NCBI RefSeq assembly: GCF_022682495.2
Contig: NC_071399.1
Location: 12,443,342-12,507,341 of the forward strand
Direction: 5' to 3'
DNA length: 64,000 nt
From: Desmodus rotundus
Taxonomy: Eukaryota; Chordata; Mammalia; Chiroptera; Phyllostomidae
Part shown: piece after piece, positions 32,840-45,279 of the stretch
How positions within the stretch are numbered: position 1 is the first letter of the stretch
How the letters are laid out: the number at the start of each line of letters is the position of its first letter
Program-made: the position numbers and the translations under genes
The notes under the pieces: model-generated
Databases searched by the model: none
What the model was told of the DNA's origin: nothing
The model's input: only the letters and a program-made list of their open reading frames with translations

Positions 32840-33175
32840 GTAGCAGCTGCCACCAGTTCCCAATCTGGGAAAACACAGACTGCTGGGCCCCAGCAGAGTT
32901 TCTGATGTGCACGTCTGGGGTGGGACCTAAAATTTTGCTTTTTTAAAAATTAAATTTATCGGGATGACATTGGTTAATAAAATTATATGAGTTTCAGGAG
33001 TACAGGTCTACCACACATCATTTGTATGTTGTATTGTGTGTTCAACATCCCAAGTCAAGTTTCCTTCCGTCACCATTTATCCCCCCTTTACCCCCAACCC
33101 CATATTTTGCATTTTTAACACGTTCCCAGGGAATAATGATGCAGTTGGCACGGGGGCCACACTTTGAGAACCACT
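32840..33175 (+). mobile_element. MER5A-like hAT (Charlie) relic, split by an insertion
   Basis: The left part has 'aacacagactgctgggcccc', 'agagtttctgatgtgcacgt' and 'ctggggtgggacctaaaatt'. The right part has 'ttgcatttttaacacgttcc' and the terminal 'acactttgagaaccacta', in MER5A order. Between them 32945-33100 is foreign, with the junction sequence ATTTTGC(T/A)TTTTT present on both sides. Confidence 0.8.
32945..33100 (-). mobile_element. LINE-1-type 3' fragment nested in MER5A-like element
   Basis: Contains 'atcgggatgacattggttaa', 'taaaattatatgagtttcag' and 'caccatttatccccccttta', a repeat common in Laurasiatheria that I take as antisense LINE-1 3' sequence. It is flanked by a 13-bp near-duplication of the host sequence, as expected for target-primed insertion. 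Family name uncertain. Confidence 0.6.
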
Positions 33176-33185
33176 AGTCTAGAGC

Positions 33186-33395
33186 AGTGTTTCTCAAACT
33201 TTAAAATGCCCACAAAATCACCCAAGGGATCTTGTTAAAGGATGGATCTGTTAAACATAGGTGAGGGGGGACTGCGGTGAGGGAGATGAGATTTTGCACT
33301 TCTAACAATGTCCAAGATGATGTTTGATGCTGGGTGATGCTTGATGGCCATGGCTGGTAGGCCATGGACCACACTTTGAATAGCAAGACTGGCTG
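33186..33395 (+). mobile_element. Second MER5A-like hAT relic
   Basis: Starts 'cagtgtttctcaaacttt' and includes 'caaaatcacccaagggatct', 'gagattttgcacttctaaca' and 'ccatggaccacactttgaat'. Tandem with the previous element in the same orientation, separated by about 10 bp. Confidence 0.75.
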
Positions 33396-33839
33396 TTGCT
33401 TGAATGCTCTGAAGTTATTCTTATTTTTTCACCCTCTAATTGCTTAAGTGAATTAATTGTGACATGAGGGGTGAGCACAGGACTTTAACATCTAACTTCG
33501 GTAAAGCCATGTGGGAAAATGTGTGCGTTGGGTGTGTGGTGTGTGTGTTCAGGGTAAGAGAGAGAAAAACGTGTCAGCTCAAAACCTTTGGTTTTATGAA
33601 TGTAATAAACAGTAAAGATGGTTTAATAATCTTCAGAATAAAGTAATTCCTACTTTTATTAGTGCTCGAGAATTTATCTCTATAATAGGACAATAAAGAC
33701 ACAATTCTGTCCAAATGAAGGCAAAATAGATTAGTGACCAAAGTTAACAGGGATCTAAAAGAATGTGTTTGCTACATCAGTGACCACAGATTACTAAAAG
33801 ATTGATTTAATGTTCATCTCTATTTTAGGTTAGTTAAAC
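33396..33839. other. Unannotated intergenic sequence
   Basis: Short GTGTGT run near 33520-33550. Nothing else recognised. Confidence 0.45.
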
Positions 33840-36800
33840 CAGGGAGTTAAGGGAGTAAATGGTGTATGGGGTTATTCCCAGTTTCTTCAACATCCTTGTT
33901 ATGTAACTTAGTAGACTCCCACTGCACCTTGATACTATTTCATATTTGCTGTTGTGACAGGTGGTTGTACTAGAGGCTCCCTCCTGTCATGCCCAATTGT
34001 TTGGGTCCTATTCTTTAACCTGCTGAAGGCTCTTTCCATGCCTAGAATTGCAATGAATCACTGGCAATTACACACTCAGGGAAAGGAGATACCACTTCAG
34101 GAAACCTTCTTTGGTCCTCTCCACCCAGCAATGATCAAAACCCAGCAACATCAGCTACTTTTTTCTCCATATCCTTTAGTAATCAAAATAATTTCCCTAC
34201 TTATAGTCTAATTTCCCAGAATTAATGTTATTTTTGATCCCTAAGATTTTTGAATATTATCCTTTGTTCCAAACAGGTCTTTCCAGGCAGATTTAACATT
34301 TTATGGACCTGCCTGCATGTTAAGGACTTTGGGGCAATTTGTCCTTCCCTTTGAAAGACTGGGCCTGAGCTTGAGACTTTAGGGCCTGGCTTCTTAAATT
34401 AAGGGAGATCAGAAGAAATCAAAGGAAATACTTTGGAAGTTGTTCTTTGTTTCTCATGTGCAGCGTGTTTATCCTTAAGATTTACAAAGTCCTTGTCTCA
34501 GTGTTCCCTCTCTTGGCTCAGCTCCCAGTGATTCTGAAGTGGCTTGTTGCTATCGGTGTGGAGGGCTTGCCAAGGTTGTTGCTATGGCTGCAGTGCCAGC
34601 AAGTTTAGCCGATTCTTGTGTCCTATTGATCTCCTCTGAATCTTAGCACCTTGCCAGTGTTCCTCCTATGGACTGGGGGAAGTCATCCCAAATCTAATGA
34701 TCCTTTGTCTTAGTCCACGGAGAAGTTGCTGCACAGACAGTAGGCCCCATCCGAATCCAAATCCTCCCATTAGCCGGTTCTCCCACAACTTCCCAGGAAA
34801 TTCATGCATCCATGAAAAGCTCTTGGAAGGTAGAAACAGAACCCTTTGGAAGAGACCTAAGATGCCCATTAGTTTGCATTTCAGCATAAAGGTAATCATC
34901 TGAGTCTTTGGGCTCACCCATCCTGTTGTGCAGGATGGTAGCTATTGCAAGTTCTTCCCATCTAACCTGCTGGACCCCCTGCTTCTCAGTTTTCCGTGGC
35001 CTGGGTTGCTCCATCACTCCTTGCAAATCAGCTCACCTTGGCTCCCATGCCTTCCGCAATAGAAACAAAGCATTAATTTCAAGGAGGTTCCCAAATTCCC
35101 CCTTCACATATTGTATTCACTACCTCTCATCTTATTGTGTTAAAATTTACATAAAACTTAGCCTTTTAAAACATTAAAATGCATGGTTCTATGGCATTAA
35201 GTACAGTGACATTGCTGTGCAACCATCACCATCATTTCTCTCCCGAACTTTTTCATCTTCCCCAGCTGAAACTCTGACCCAATAAACACGAACTCCTCAT
35301 TCCCCTCTCCTCCCAGCTCCTGGCAGCGACCATTCTACTTTCTCTGTCTATGAATTTGACCACTCTGGGAACCTTATGTAAGTGGAGCTGAGAGGGTAGA
35401 TGTTTACTGGGCAGTGCCCTTGGGATGAGCACCTATGGAAGAAAAGGCAAGGAAATAAGGTTGGGAGGGGAAGTTGAACTCTGATGTGTATGTGATGTCG
35501 GACTTGGCCATCTGGATTGAGCTCTGGAGCTCAAATGGTCCTAACTGATTGGGATGAGTTGGCTGAAACTTTTTGCTGATGTTTGGATCAGTTGCTGGCT
35601 GTGCACCTCCACGGGGAGTATGCTTCTCAGCAGCTGAGGCAATTCCTCAAGGGGCTGATAGCACCTGGTCATTTGGAGTCATAATCCCTTCCTTGCAAAG
35701 GTGTGTAGACAGTGCATCCCCAGCTCCATAACCATCCACCCATCACTGCTTAGATCCACATTTTCATGAACACGATGTGACTGCTGTGCCCTTTGTCATG
35801 GGCCTACTCTCACACCTACTCTGTTGTACCGAGATCCTGTGCAGGCAGAACAAACCCCTGGACAGTGATGCTGGCTGAGACATTATGGGCAGTGAAGGCA
35901 ATTTGTACCCAGAAAGTCTACTCCTATCTGATTCAATCACAGGACTTCTCAGGATAGGAGGGTCTCAGGGTAGACAGCTTGCCATCATGTATACAGTCTC
36001 CTTGAGAAATGGTACCATATATGGGCGCAGCATTGTTCTCCATTGATGGTGGTTGGACATTCAGAGGCAATAGTAGCTAGGTTCATTATGGAAAGTGCTG
36101 GGCTGATGCTTAACCTCTATCTCTGCCATTATAGCTGCTTTTTAATGTCCATTGTTCCAGTATTAGAATGGCCAACATCAGCTGGCTGTCATCAGCTGGT
36201 TAAGCCATTCCGTCTACTTGGTTGTTTAGTGCCTCTTCCATGGTGGGAGCTCTTGGATTGGTGTTAACTTAATACAAAGATCTTCTGCTTTATACACACT
36301 TCCATTTATTCATATATATTCCCTCCTGCCAGGCATCTTTGCCTCTAAACTTAACCTTTCTTCTTCTAGGATTTTGATCAACTAACCAGACTGTCTGTAT
36401 ATCCTTACATGTTCTAATCTCAGGCCACTTCTTGTATCATGCAAAGTAGATGACCAGATGCACTGTCCCAAACTCTGCCAAACTGGAAGATTTCCCCTGA
36501 GTTAGACTGTAGTGGTCTGCATCTGCATACTGTAGATATACATCTACACATTCGCCTGTAAACCAAACTTGGGCATTTTCATGCTTCGTCAGCTAGTCCT
36601 CACACATGCCTGTTCTGGACCATGGGAGGAGCTGAGGAAGAGGTGTTGGTGCAGCCATGGGGATGAAGGGAGTTTGGGCTATCTGAACTAATGAGTAAGG
36701 CAGAATTCAGCTCATATGGGAAATCCTAGCCATACGGTCACTTGGTATCTCACAGTCAGACTTCCGGTTTGTACCGTGGCTCAGTACCATGGTAAGAGTT

Positions 36801-37160
36801 GCCATTCAAAAGGCATGTGTTCTCTATTGCAAACTGTATGTCCTTGCTCCAGTGCCCCAGGGGCTTATATTGTGACTGTTCCAGTGTGACTACTCATACA
36901 TCCACAGAGTGTCTTTTCCCACCCCTGAAACCTGTCATACAAGAGGGTCTGTTGGCTCGCGTGGCAAGGTACAGTTTGGACCGCACCACAGGCGGTCCTG
37001 GAATCTCTTGCTTGCTTAGAGGCATCTTTGATTTGATTCAATTTTAAGTCTCCTACTTTTTTAGGCACCACTTCCAAGTACTGTGAACAAGGATCTGAGC
37101 AAAATGCCTTCACAGTGCAGCAGCTCTAGCTGCACTGTCAGGGGAGATGCCTGAAAGAGA
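33840..37160 (-). pseudogene. Possible old endogenous-retrovirus (ERVL/MaLR-type) internal relic
   Basis: This block has a more even base composition than its AT-rich surroundings. Its minus strand keeps several decayed open segments in different frames (for example 34666-34917 and 34802-35026, overlapping and shifted). I read this as a very old repeat internal region, perhaps ERVL-like, but I could not identify a protease, reverse transcriptase or integrase motif and saw no LTR pair. It is interrupted by a LINE-1 fragment at 35125-35400. No coding capacity remains. Confidence 0.25.
35125..35400 (-). mobile_element. Old LINE-1 fragment
   Basis: Antisense LINE-1 order: 'tggcattaagtacagtgaca', 'ttgctgtgcaaccatcacca', 'aactttttcatcttccccag', 'ctcctggcagcgaccattct', 'tctatgaatttgaccactct'. 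Confidence 0.8.
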
Positions 37161-37263
37161 TTCTAGGGAAGGCTTTTATGCTCAGTGGTTCCTGAGGATG
37201 CTTTCTCTTGCCATCAATGCTTCAGAAATGGTTATAACTATAACAAACATCCTGGTGATGGTA

Positions 37264-37553
37264 AGGTGCTGGTGGTGGTGGTGGTGGCGAGGGTGTTGGT
37301 GTTAGTGGTGATGGTGGTGGTGGTAGTGGTGATGATGGTGGTAGTGGTGGTGATGGTGAGGGTGGTGGTGATGGTGGTGGTTGTGGTGATGATGGTGGTG
37401 GTGAGGGTGTTGGTGTTGGTTTTGGTGGTGGTGGTGGTGATGGTGGTAGTGGTGGTGATGGTGAGGGTGGTGGTGATGATGGTGGTGATGGTGGTGGGTG
37501 GTGATGGTGGTGGTGAGGGTGTTGGTAGTGATGGTGGTGGTGATGGTGGTGTG
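37264..37553. repeat. GGT/GAT-rich minisatellite with higher-order period
   Basis: About 290 bp of (GGT)n with GAT, AGT, GAG and GTT variants. A block of about 40 bp starting GATGGTGGTAGTGGTGGTGA at 37334 recurs at 37439 (offset 105). The marker GAGGGTGTTGG recurs at 37289, 37403 and 37515 (spacing 114 and 112), so there are roughly three copies of a unit near 110 bp. The triplet period keeps frames open on both strands (Val-rich and Pro/His-rich), which is not evidence of a gene. Confidence 0.95.
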
Positions 37554-37559
37554 TATATG

Positions 37560-38845
37560 TGTTTAATAGCAGAGAAAGGTATAGAAAGAGAGAGTAAATG
37601 GGTGGCAGAAAATCCTCCAAATTAGCTGTTTATTCAAACTAAGAAGTTGTAATGACTTACTCTTTTGTTTTTCTACTTCTCAGAGAGGCAAGAAGAACCC
37701 AGCTCTTCAGTATACCAGTTCAATACACTGCACAGTAATAAATATAAAGTGGAAATATAGAAATGGTAAAACATAGAGACTATTACCTTACCTTATGAGA
37801 AGAGGAAAATATGTACTACTTATTTAGTCTAAGAGCAAAAAGTTTAGAATTTTTGTAGTTTGAAGATACTTAGCTGTCCTCTTCAATCTCTCCATTGTAG
37901 AAATAAGGAAAATCGTCCATCGCCTTGCTCTCTTCACTAAAGCCACGAAACAGTTTGTTGTTTACAAGTTAGTAAATGTACCCATATGTGTTTATAAGTC
38001 TCTTTTATGATTTTGGGCAGACTGATGAAATTAGCATGTTTTGATCTTTGTGCAAGTTGTTCAGAAAGAACTTAAAAGGAGTATTTAGGAAAATCCAAGT
38101 GCTGAAACATTTAAGATATGCTTTGTGGTCTCAGTTTTGTGTGATTGTCAGCCAGGAAGTTTTCTGATGAAGATGGTTTGCCAGATCCCTGACAGATCCA
38201 TTATTTATTATACTAATGGGGATTTCCTATTTGAAATGTTAAAGACAAAATGTTACCGATATTTTTCCCTCTAAGTAATCGACATAGAGCGATTGAAGCA
38301 TTCTAATAAGTTAAAATCAAGGACAAGACAGAGTCCATAAAGACATATAGGTAATTTATTGGTATATACATATCAAAATAAATTAGATTTCATTGGATTG
38401 GAGATTTCTAATTCATTATTGAGAGTAAATTTTGAAGCTTGATATTACTGAACTTATATTTCCCTTCCTTTCTTGGATCTAACATTTTGCAAGAATGAAA
38501 TCACTTTTAGCAAGGACTGAATTTTGTTGAGTTAAAATGGTATTTAGAATCCCATAGTAATATGCACAAATTTTAGAGCTTAATTAGTTCCCCAGGGTTT
38601 TAAAGAAACTTTGCATACTTGTGTTTGTGTAATTGTATTTTTTTATAGCAGTTCTGAGAATGGGAGATGGGTCCCAAGCATCCAGTAAAAATATATACAG
38701 GTAGGTAAATTAACAAATACTCTAAATCACATATCACATGTACCAGGAAGCAAAAGTATGAAATAAATTTTAATAATGATACCTTTGTTGTTTGTTTGTA
38801 GAATTAAAATAAATTTTAAAATTATAAAATGTGATATGTACTATG
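37560..38845. other. Unannotated intergenic sequence
   Basis: AT-rich, no repeats or exons recognised. Confidence 0.5.
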
Positions 38846-38849
38846 AGTG

Positions 38850-39510
38850 AAAAGAATAAGGTGCTATAAGAAAGAACACAGGTCGTTGCTCTTAGTTGAG
38901 ATAATCCTAAAAAGTCTTTCTGAAGGAGGAATAGGAGTTACACAGAGGACTTGTGCAGTTCACGTGTGGCAGGCAGGATGGTATGGACGGCAATACAGGC
39001 CGTCCGAGGAACGGTACGGAGAAGGTCGTGGGGCTGGGAAAGAGTGTTCAAGAAGCTAAAAGGCCAGGACGGCCACAGCACAGGTAGGACAAGCAGAGCG
39101 CCAGAGGAGCGTGAAGAGACTGGCTCAGATGGGCCACACCCACATCCATAAGGCCAGGCCTTCGGGCCGTACTGAATTGTTTGACTCTTATTTCGGTATA
39201 ATGGGAGGTCACGAAAAGATTTTAGTTAAGTAGGAGAGGGACATCATTTCATCTACATCTCTAAAAGATAACACTGGTTACAATATGGACATTGCACTGA
39301 TTAGGGGTGAGAGTGGAAGAAGACAGACATTGTTAGGAGACAGTTGTATTAGTCTAGGTGAGAGTAAGGAGTACCTTGGGCTCAGGTGTTGGCAATGAAA
39401 ATAGAGAGGAATGGATCAATTTAGGGTATTTTGAGGGTAGAATCACAGAGTCTTAGTAATGTATTAAATGTGGCGATAGGAGAAAATATGTCAGGATGTG
39501 CCCAGATTTT
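38850..39510 (-). mobile_element. L2 LINE relic
   Basis: Plus strand follows antisense L2: 'aagtctttctgaaggaggaa', 'aagctaaaaggccaggacgg', 'aggccaggccttcgggccg', 'tcttatttcggtataatggg' , 'aggagagggacatcatttca', 'gttaggagacagttgtatta', 'gtctaggtgagagtaaggag'. The 39050-39170 part is unusually GC-rich for an L2 relic. Related sequence may extend to about 39740. Confidence 0.65.
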
Positions 39511-39819
39511 TCGCCTGAGCAAAAACAGTGGGGGATGATAATATCATTTATTAAAATGATGTGAGAATGTACGAGAAACAGCCTTGGGAGAAAATCAAAA
39601 TTTCGGTTCCGGAACTGTCAAGTTTGCGGTATCAGTGAGGGGATCTGGGGAATAAGTCAAGTGAGCAATTCAGCAGGTGGGTCTCGAAGTGGGGGCCAGA
39701 GATATAACTTAGGGGCTCCTGGCACATAGAGAGTAGTGAGGACAAAATGAGAGTGTTGAGGCACATCAGGCCGAGTGGAAGAGAAAGGGCCGTCCACAGA
39801 GGAAGGGAGGTATTGTTCT

Positions 39820-39965
39820 CTTGCTGTATGCCAAGCATTGTGCGATGCTTGTATACTACACTATTTCAGCTAAGCCTCCAACAACCTTGTGAGGCATAAT
39901 TACTCTTATTTCTCAGACAAGTTAAGACAGAGAAATTAAGATTGTGTCCCAGGGGACAGTCGAGT
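39820..39965 (-). repeat. MIR relic
   Basis: Antisense MIR: 'tgccaagcattgtgcgatgc', 'ctccaacaaccttgtgaggc', 'ctcttatttctcagacaagt', 'gacagagaaattaaga'. Confidence 0.7.
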
Positions 39966-40630
39966 ACGTGGGAGAAACAATGACTTGTTCAATCCGTTAG
40001 AGTTGTTCATTCCCTACAGAATAGAACACGCTTTCTACCGCATCTGTTGAAGGGATATTTCACCCTGTACTCGTCTACACTTGCCTCTTTTCTCCCTTGC
40101 TCAGACCTGCCTTTTTGATTCTATTGGCATTCGGCCAACTATTACACATGAAGATTAAATATGTTGATTTTACCAGGCCAACCCTCCTAAAATGATAAGC
40201 GTTCCCTGACAGTACTAGGGGAGGGGATTGGGCTATTTGAAAGCTGACCATAATAAGTAGCATTAAATAAAAGTTTTTTTACCATAAAACTTTACATTAA
40301 GACTAAAGGAATGGAATCCCCTGTATATTTATAACATAGAATCAAAGAATACTACATAAAATTACACAACACTGCCATAGACCCTGATTTGGATAGAATA
40401 TTTAAATTTTCTTTTTGAAAATACTCAAATTCATAGTGTTTTTGAAGATGTAGAATATACAACTAAGGCAAAATGATCTCTGCTAGGAAACAGATATCCA
40501 CAATTTTATTAAAGGCTCTAGTACTCTGCGACCTGAGACCAGTAAAAGGGACATAGAACGGCTTTGCTTTCAAGATTAAAATTTAAATGAGAGAAAGCAA
40601 ACCCAAGTGTCTGGTCGTGGTAAAACATCA
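39966..40630. other. Unannotated intergenic sequence
   Basis: Nothing recognised. Confidence 0.45.
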
Positions 40631-40634
40631 ACCC

Positions 40635-40995
40635 AACAGGCAATAATTGCATACCTATTGTGTTTTAGGCACTACGGTCACCTGGGTTAGTACAGATGGT
40701 GGAACAAATGCTTAAATATATAAGATCGTGTAAGTAGATGAGAAGTACTGTAAAAACACATGCGGAATACCCTACAGGAGCACAAGAAGGTGGCTGTGGT
40801 GGGAAATGAAACTGGAATAGGAAGTTGGGGAGAGAATATGAGGCCATTAAAGATTAAAGATACTAAGGAGTTTGGCTGTTATTCACACAATGTGATTATT
40901 GAAAGTTTCTAAATATAGGAATGATATGATTATAGGTGAATGTAATAAAGGTAGTGGTTTTAGATAAATGGGGAAAGGAAATATAGGATTAGGGA
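40635..40995 (-). mobile_element. L2 LINE relic, left part
   Basis: Antisense L2 order with 'ctattgtgttttaggcacta', 'taaggagtttggctgttatt', 'aggaatgatatgattatagg'. It seems to continue after a foreign segment at about 41500. Confidence 0.55.
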
Positions 40996-40999
40996 GACT

Positions 41000-41490
41000 G
41001 GTTATTTTGCTACTTCCAAAATCCAGAAGAGACTTAGGTGGAGCCATCAACACGGAGAGGAGGAAGTAATGTTCCTGTTCCCCACTGTTGCCTAACGAGC
41101 CGCCTCAGCCTGAGTGGCTGCAGCAGGTCATCTCCGTATGTTGTTATCCATATAGGGGTCGGCTGGATGGCTTTATTTCTGGTCTCACAGGGGACATTCT
41201 TGTGGCTGCCACCCGATCATGACTGGAAACCCTGCATGTTCAGGATGGACTCCCTCATCTGCCTGGCTGTTGGCGCTGACCGTGGGCCAAGGCATCGCTC
41301 CCTCTTCCTCATGGCCTCTCTTCTCGAGGCAAGGCTGACTCCTTTACATCGCTGTGTCTCAGGGCAGAGCTCCAAGAGGACAAGTCCTAAAATACAAATG
41401 CTTATTGAGCCCCTAATCTGTGTCGTATTTGCTAACGTTCGACTGGCCAAATGAAATCACACAGCCACATCCAGCTAAGGCGAGAGGAGT
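41000..41490. other. Unassigned GC-richer segment between two L2-like parts
   Basis: Less AT-rich segment with 'gcctgagtggctgcagcagg', 'gccaaggcatcgctccctct' and 'cagagctccaagaggacaag'. It resembles an old mammalian repeat I cannot name. A 138-codon frame (41038-41454, plus) and overlapping antisense frames occur but show no protein similarity that I recognise. Confidence 0.35.
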
Positions 41491-41499
41491 GGCACACAA

Positions 41500-41990
41500 T
41501 ATGTGTCCATTTTTAATCTTTCACAAATAGTTGGAGGAGTTTTGGAAGCAAAATGGGGAGTATTTGGGAGAAGTGAGGTGTGGGGAGTAGAAATAGGGAA
41601 GATCGAGGATGACTCACGCACACAGTCAACAGTGGTGCGTTAATGGATGCAATGACTAGAACGGGAGGACTTGCTGGGAAGTGCCAGGAAGATTGGATTT
41701 GAGTACGTTGGGAGATGTTGAACTGATGCCTCTGGGATGTGCTAAGGGACTACCCAGGAAGAATGTGGAAATAAAGATTGGAACATAGACGAACTTTCCA
41801 AGAAAGGAACAGAGACTTGGGAATCATTGGCTTATAAGTGAGGATTAGATTTCCTAGTAATGAAAGGTGAAATGAAAAGTGGGTCAAGGATGAAGTTCAG
41901 GGAAATACTAATATTAAAAAGGTAAGCAACAGCAAAACCTAGTGAAAGAAACTGAGGAACTGAGGTCAGAGAACAAGGAAGATAATCAGA
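41500..41990 (-). mobile_element. L2 LINE relic, right part
   Basis: Contains 'atcgaggatgactcacgcac', 'ggatttgagtacgttgggag', 'atgttgaactgatgcctctg', consistent with antisense L2 following the left part after an insertion. Confidence 0.45.
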
Positions 41991-42499
41991 GAGAAAATCA
42001 TGACAAAGACAAACCTCTAGAAATATAAGGTAAATTATAAAAAAAACCACACTGCATATGCTACACAATACATAATCCATGCCTATTGATAGAGAGACTT
42101 ACATTTATGACTAAGTCTGTCCTTAAGTTTTTCTTTGTATAAAAGATTTGTATTAGACTGAAGATTTTTTTAATTCAAAGAAAAAAATTCATAGATACAC
42201 TTTCAGATATAAATTTGTAACTGAGCATTTCATAATGAAATAGGAAGTTAAAAGTGGTTTAAAATACCAGGAAAAGTCACCTGGAAAATAGCAGTGACCA
42301 CCCTGAGAAGAAACAGTGTGTGAATCACAGTCACTCTTTGGACGGCACACAGCTGCAGCATAGAACTGCTCCTGAATCTGATTGACTAACGTTAATGAGA
42401 CAGTGGATGTCACTGAATAGCTAACTGTCGAGTAGGGGGTAGAAAACTGCTTCAAGATGTTTTTCTGTTGTTTTTGTGGCACTTCGTTTCAGCAGGTCA

Positions 42500-42640
42500 A
42501 AGGAAACTTGTACATCACCTCATGGGTTGTTTTGAGGACTAAACGATTTTATGTCTATAAATTATCCAACTTAGAGTCCGATGCATGGTAAGCCTTTAAT
42601 ATAGTAATTTTAATTGTCATCAAACTGAATTATGATAAAC
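42500..42640 (+). repeat. MIR relic
   Basis: Sense MIR 3' part: 'tcacctcatgggttgttttg', 'aggactaaacgattttatg', 'ccgatgcatggtaagccttt'. Confidence 0.6.
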
Positions 42641-45270
42641 TTTTTACTTGTTTGTGTACTGTAAGAGACTCGAAGTTATTCTCTTCTTCTTTGTTAATAA
42701 GATCCCAAATTTTAGTCTGGCATATTCTCCTCTTTCAAAACACTAACATGGATCAGTCAGAACTAATCAATGATATTTTCTCCTTAGTCTTCATTTTATT
42801 TTACTGTTTTCCACATTTCCCTTAAGGAGTATAATTCCTATAATTGATAAATGTTAAATCAGCAAAGGAAAAGTTACAACTTCTGCAATAAAATAAACCT
42901 TAGAAGAGATAAGCTGCTGTTTAGCTGTATTTTTAGGCATATATTTAAACTGATATCGCCATTCTATGTTCTATTCCATTCTCAAAGACACCTCGATGAT
43001 GATGTCACATCTAAAATTAATTTGGGCTGACATAAAAATTTCAGTGTTCTTCAAATACAAAAGTTTTTGAAGAATCCTTTTACATATAAGATTCCAAATT
43101 CTCCATATATTTTTCATCAGAAACTCAGGAAACAAAGGAACTTATTTTGAAAGACCTTAAAACTCAAAACAAGAACATTTTATGTGCATACTGCTAGACC
43201 CCACAAGCTGCTTTGCTATTTTAGGTACACATTTGAAAAAGAAGTTAACTTGAGTACCAATTTCAAGGACTGTTTTTGTGTAGTGATGAAATCAGGTGAT
43301 TACAGGTTGAATTATTGCCCAGTCGATTAAGAAACCATCAAAGCGCAGAACTACAGACTAGGCCTTCCATTACACCATTCTAACAGACCTCTAAGTCAAG
43401 CTAACAACATGTTGGGCAGACCACCTTCAGTTTGTGCAAACATACACCTCGCACAGAGGAAACTTCTTGCAGGGAGCCTGGGAGAGTACAGAGAGAAAAC
43501 AAAACTGAAGGATGAGAAATTGAAACTTGGATACGGGGAAGGTAATAAAAAGGGGAGGAGTGTTAACCTCCTAGAGAAACTCTATTGTTCTAACCCCAGA
43601 AAGTCATAAATTCAGAGACTCAACTTGTCACAGACCCAAAGGGTCAAGGAAATCCAAGTCTTCTTTGGGTTACCAGATCCTGTGGGGCAACCTACAATTA
43701 CCGAGTAACACATGCTAACTGAAAAATCCGACCAGCCATCCTAAAACCTGAGTAGGTTATTTAACATCTCCTGTTGCAACAATGCAATTGAAAGCGATGG
43801 AGCACTCCCTGGAAGTAAGGTGACGATGGTGAGGGGCACAGCCAGTGGGTCCAGACAGCTTCAGTCCCATCAAAGGCATGTTCTCATTCCCCTGTGTGTT
43901 CCTAATAATTCATGGCATGGTCAGTCTTATAACAAACATAGATTAACATGGTTTAACAAATAATTTACATCTAGGGGCTTGTTCACCTGTAAAATGTCTT
44001 TGAAGTTTTTTTATATATCAATGCTAAGAAATTATATGCCAAGTATTAGTTACTTGGTGTTGTTAACCAGGGGAAATAGGCAAGCAAAACCTCTAAGATC
44101 ACTAAAGAGGGACTAATGGAGAAAGAGAATGGAATAAAGGAGCAAAAATTCTCCTTTCTAGGTGTCTCTTTCAGCAGAAAGGCTGTAGATCAGCAGGAAA
44201 GAGAAAATACACATAACATACAAGGCCTAATTATGGTTTAGATATAACTCAAGGTGGAGAAAATTTTAGTAAAAAGCTAGCAGGCCTTTGATCAGTAGGG
44301 AGACACTTTTGGCCTATAGGAGATGCCACATTTATCATTATACACGTTTGCAAACAATACAATATCATTCACGTAGGAGGCTGTGTTTAAAATAGTCATA
44401 CTGATAAAGGGTACAAATGTAAGCACATTGCTATTTCAGTTTTCCTCTTTTAACAACTTGACCTTTTCAGTACAGTATCAAGGTACCGAGCTGCTACAGA
44501 AGCTTTGCCTGACCATGGACATTAGCACATCCTAACAGTCATGGCTCTGGATATTAATTATCCCACACTCAGAAGAGAGCATTCGTTTTGACACCTTGAA
44601 CCAGGTGTGGGGGCAGCCATGCAAGAGGGTAGGCCCCAGGGCCAGGCACAGAAAGTGGGAAAAGCTACAGCAGAGGAAGTTTGGGGGGTGGTACCAAGTC
44701 CTCTTGACTCGCTTGCACTCCATGCTTGTTTTTTGTTTTCAGTTCTTTGGTTTTTACCTTTGCAGGCTTGGAAAGTGAGGTGATTGGAAGGGACATTGGA
44801 GACAGGATGAAGATTTGGTGTTCTGAGTGGACAAAATCAGAGGCAGCTCCACTGGGGAAATGACTCAATTGCTGTTGCTTTAGTCTCATTATAGGACCTT
44901 CACATCTGTTACGTAGGGCAATTCATCAGCCTCTTTATCTTCTGTCTCCCCTTTGCAATTTATGTATCTTCCAGGTTTTTTCTGGTGTGACGTTTCTAAG
45001 ACTAAATTTACTTACGGCCTTCAGATAATGCAGATGTGTTGACAGTTCATTGAATTCAAATCCCTCTAAGGAGAGGGAATGTCTTCCTTCCTTTCCTCAG
45101 TGAGCTCATCCTGTAGCGACTTAGCTCCCGTTTGACTCTTCCAGGACACCGTTACTGGACCCCTCCCTTCTGGCTTAGAGGCTTCCTCTTTACTTCTTCC
45201 ATAGCCCATGTTTATCTACATTGTATTCCTTACTGCACTAAAAGCATCTCTTGACCTTCTCTGTCGCTCC
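42641..45270. other. Unannotated intergenic sequence
   Basis: No exon, RNA gene or confidently named repeat. A G-richer patch lies at about 44600-44700. Confidence 0.45.
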
Positions 45271-45279
45271 TGTCACTAG

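Noticed and set aside
37185..37625. Open frames on both strands across the GGT array (146 and 132 codons)
   Set aside because: Val-rich and Pro/His-rich products are forced by the triplet repeat; no start context, splice sites or domain.
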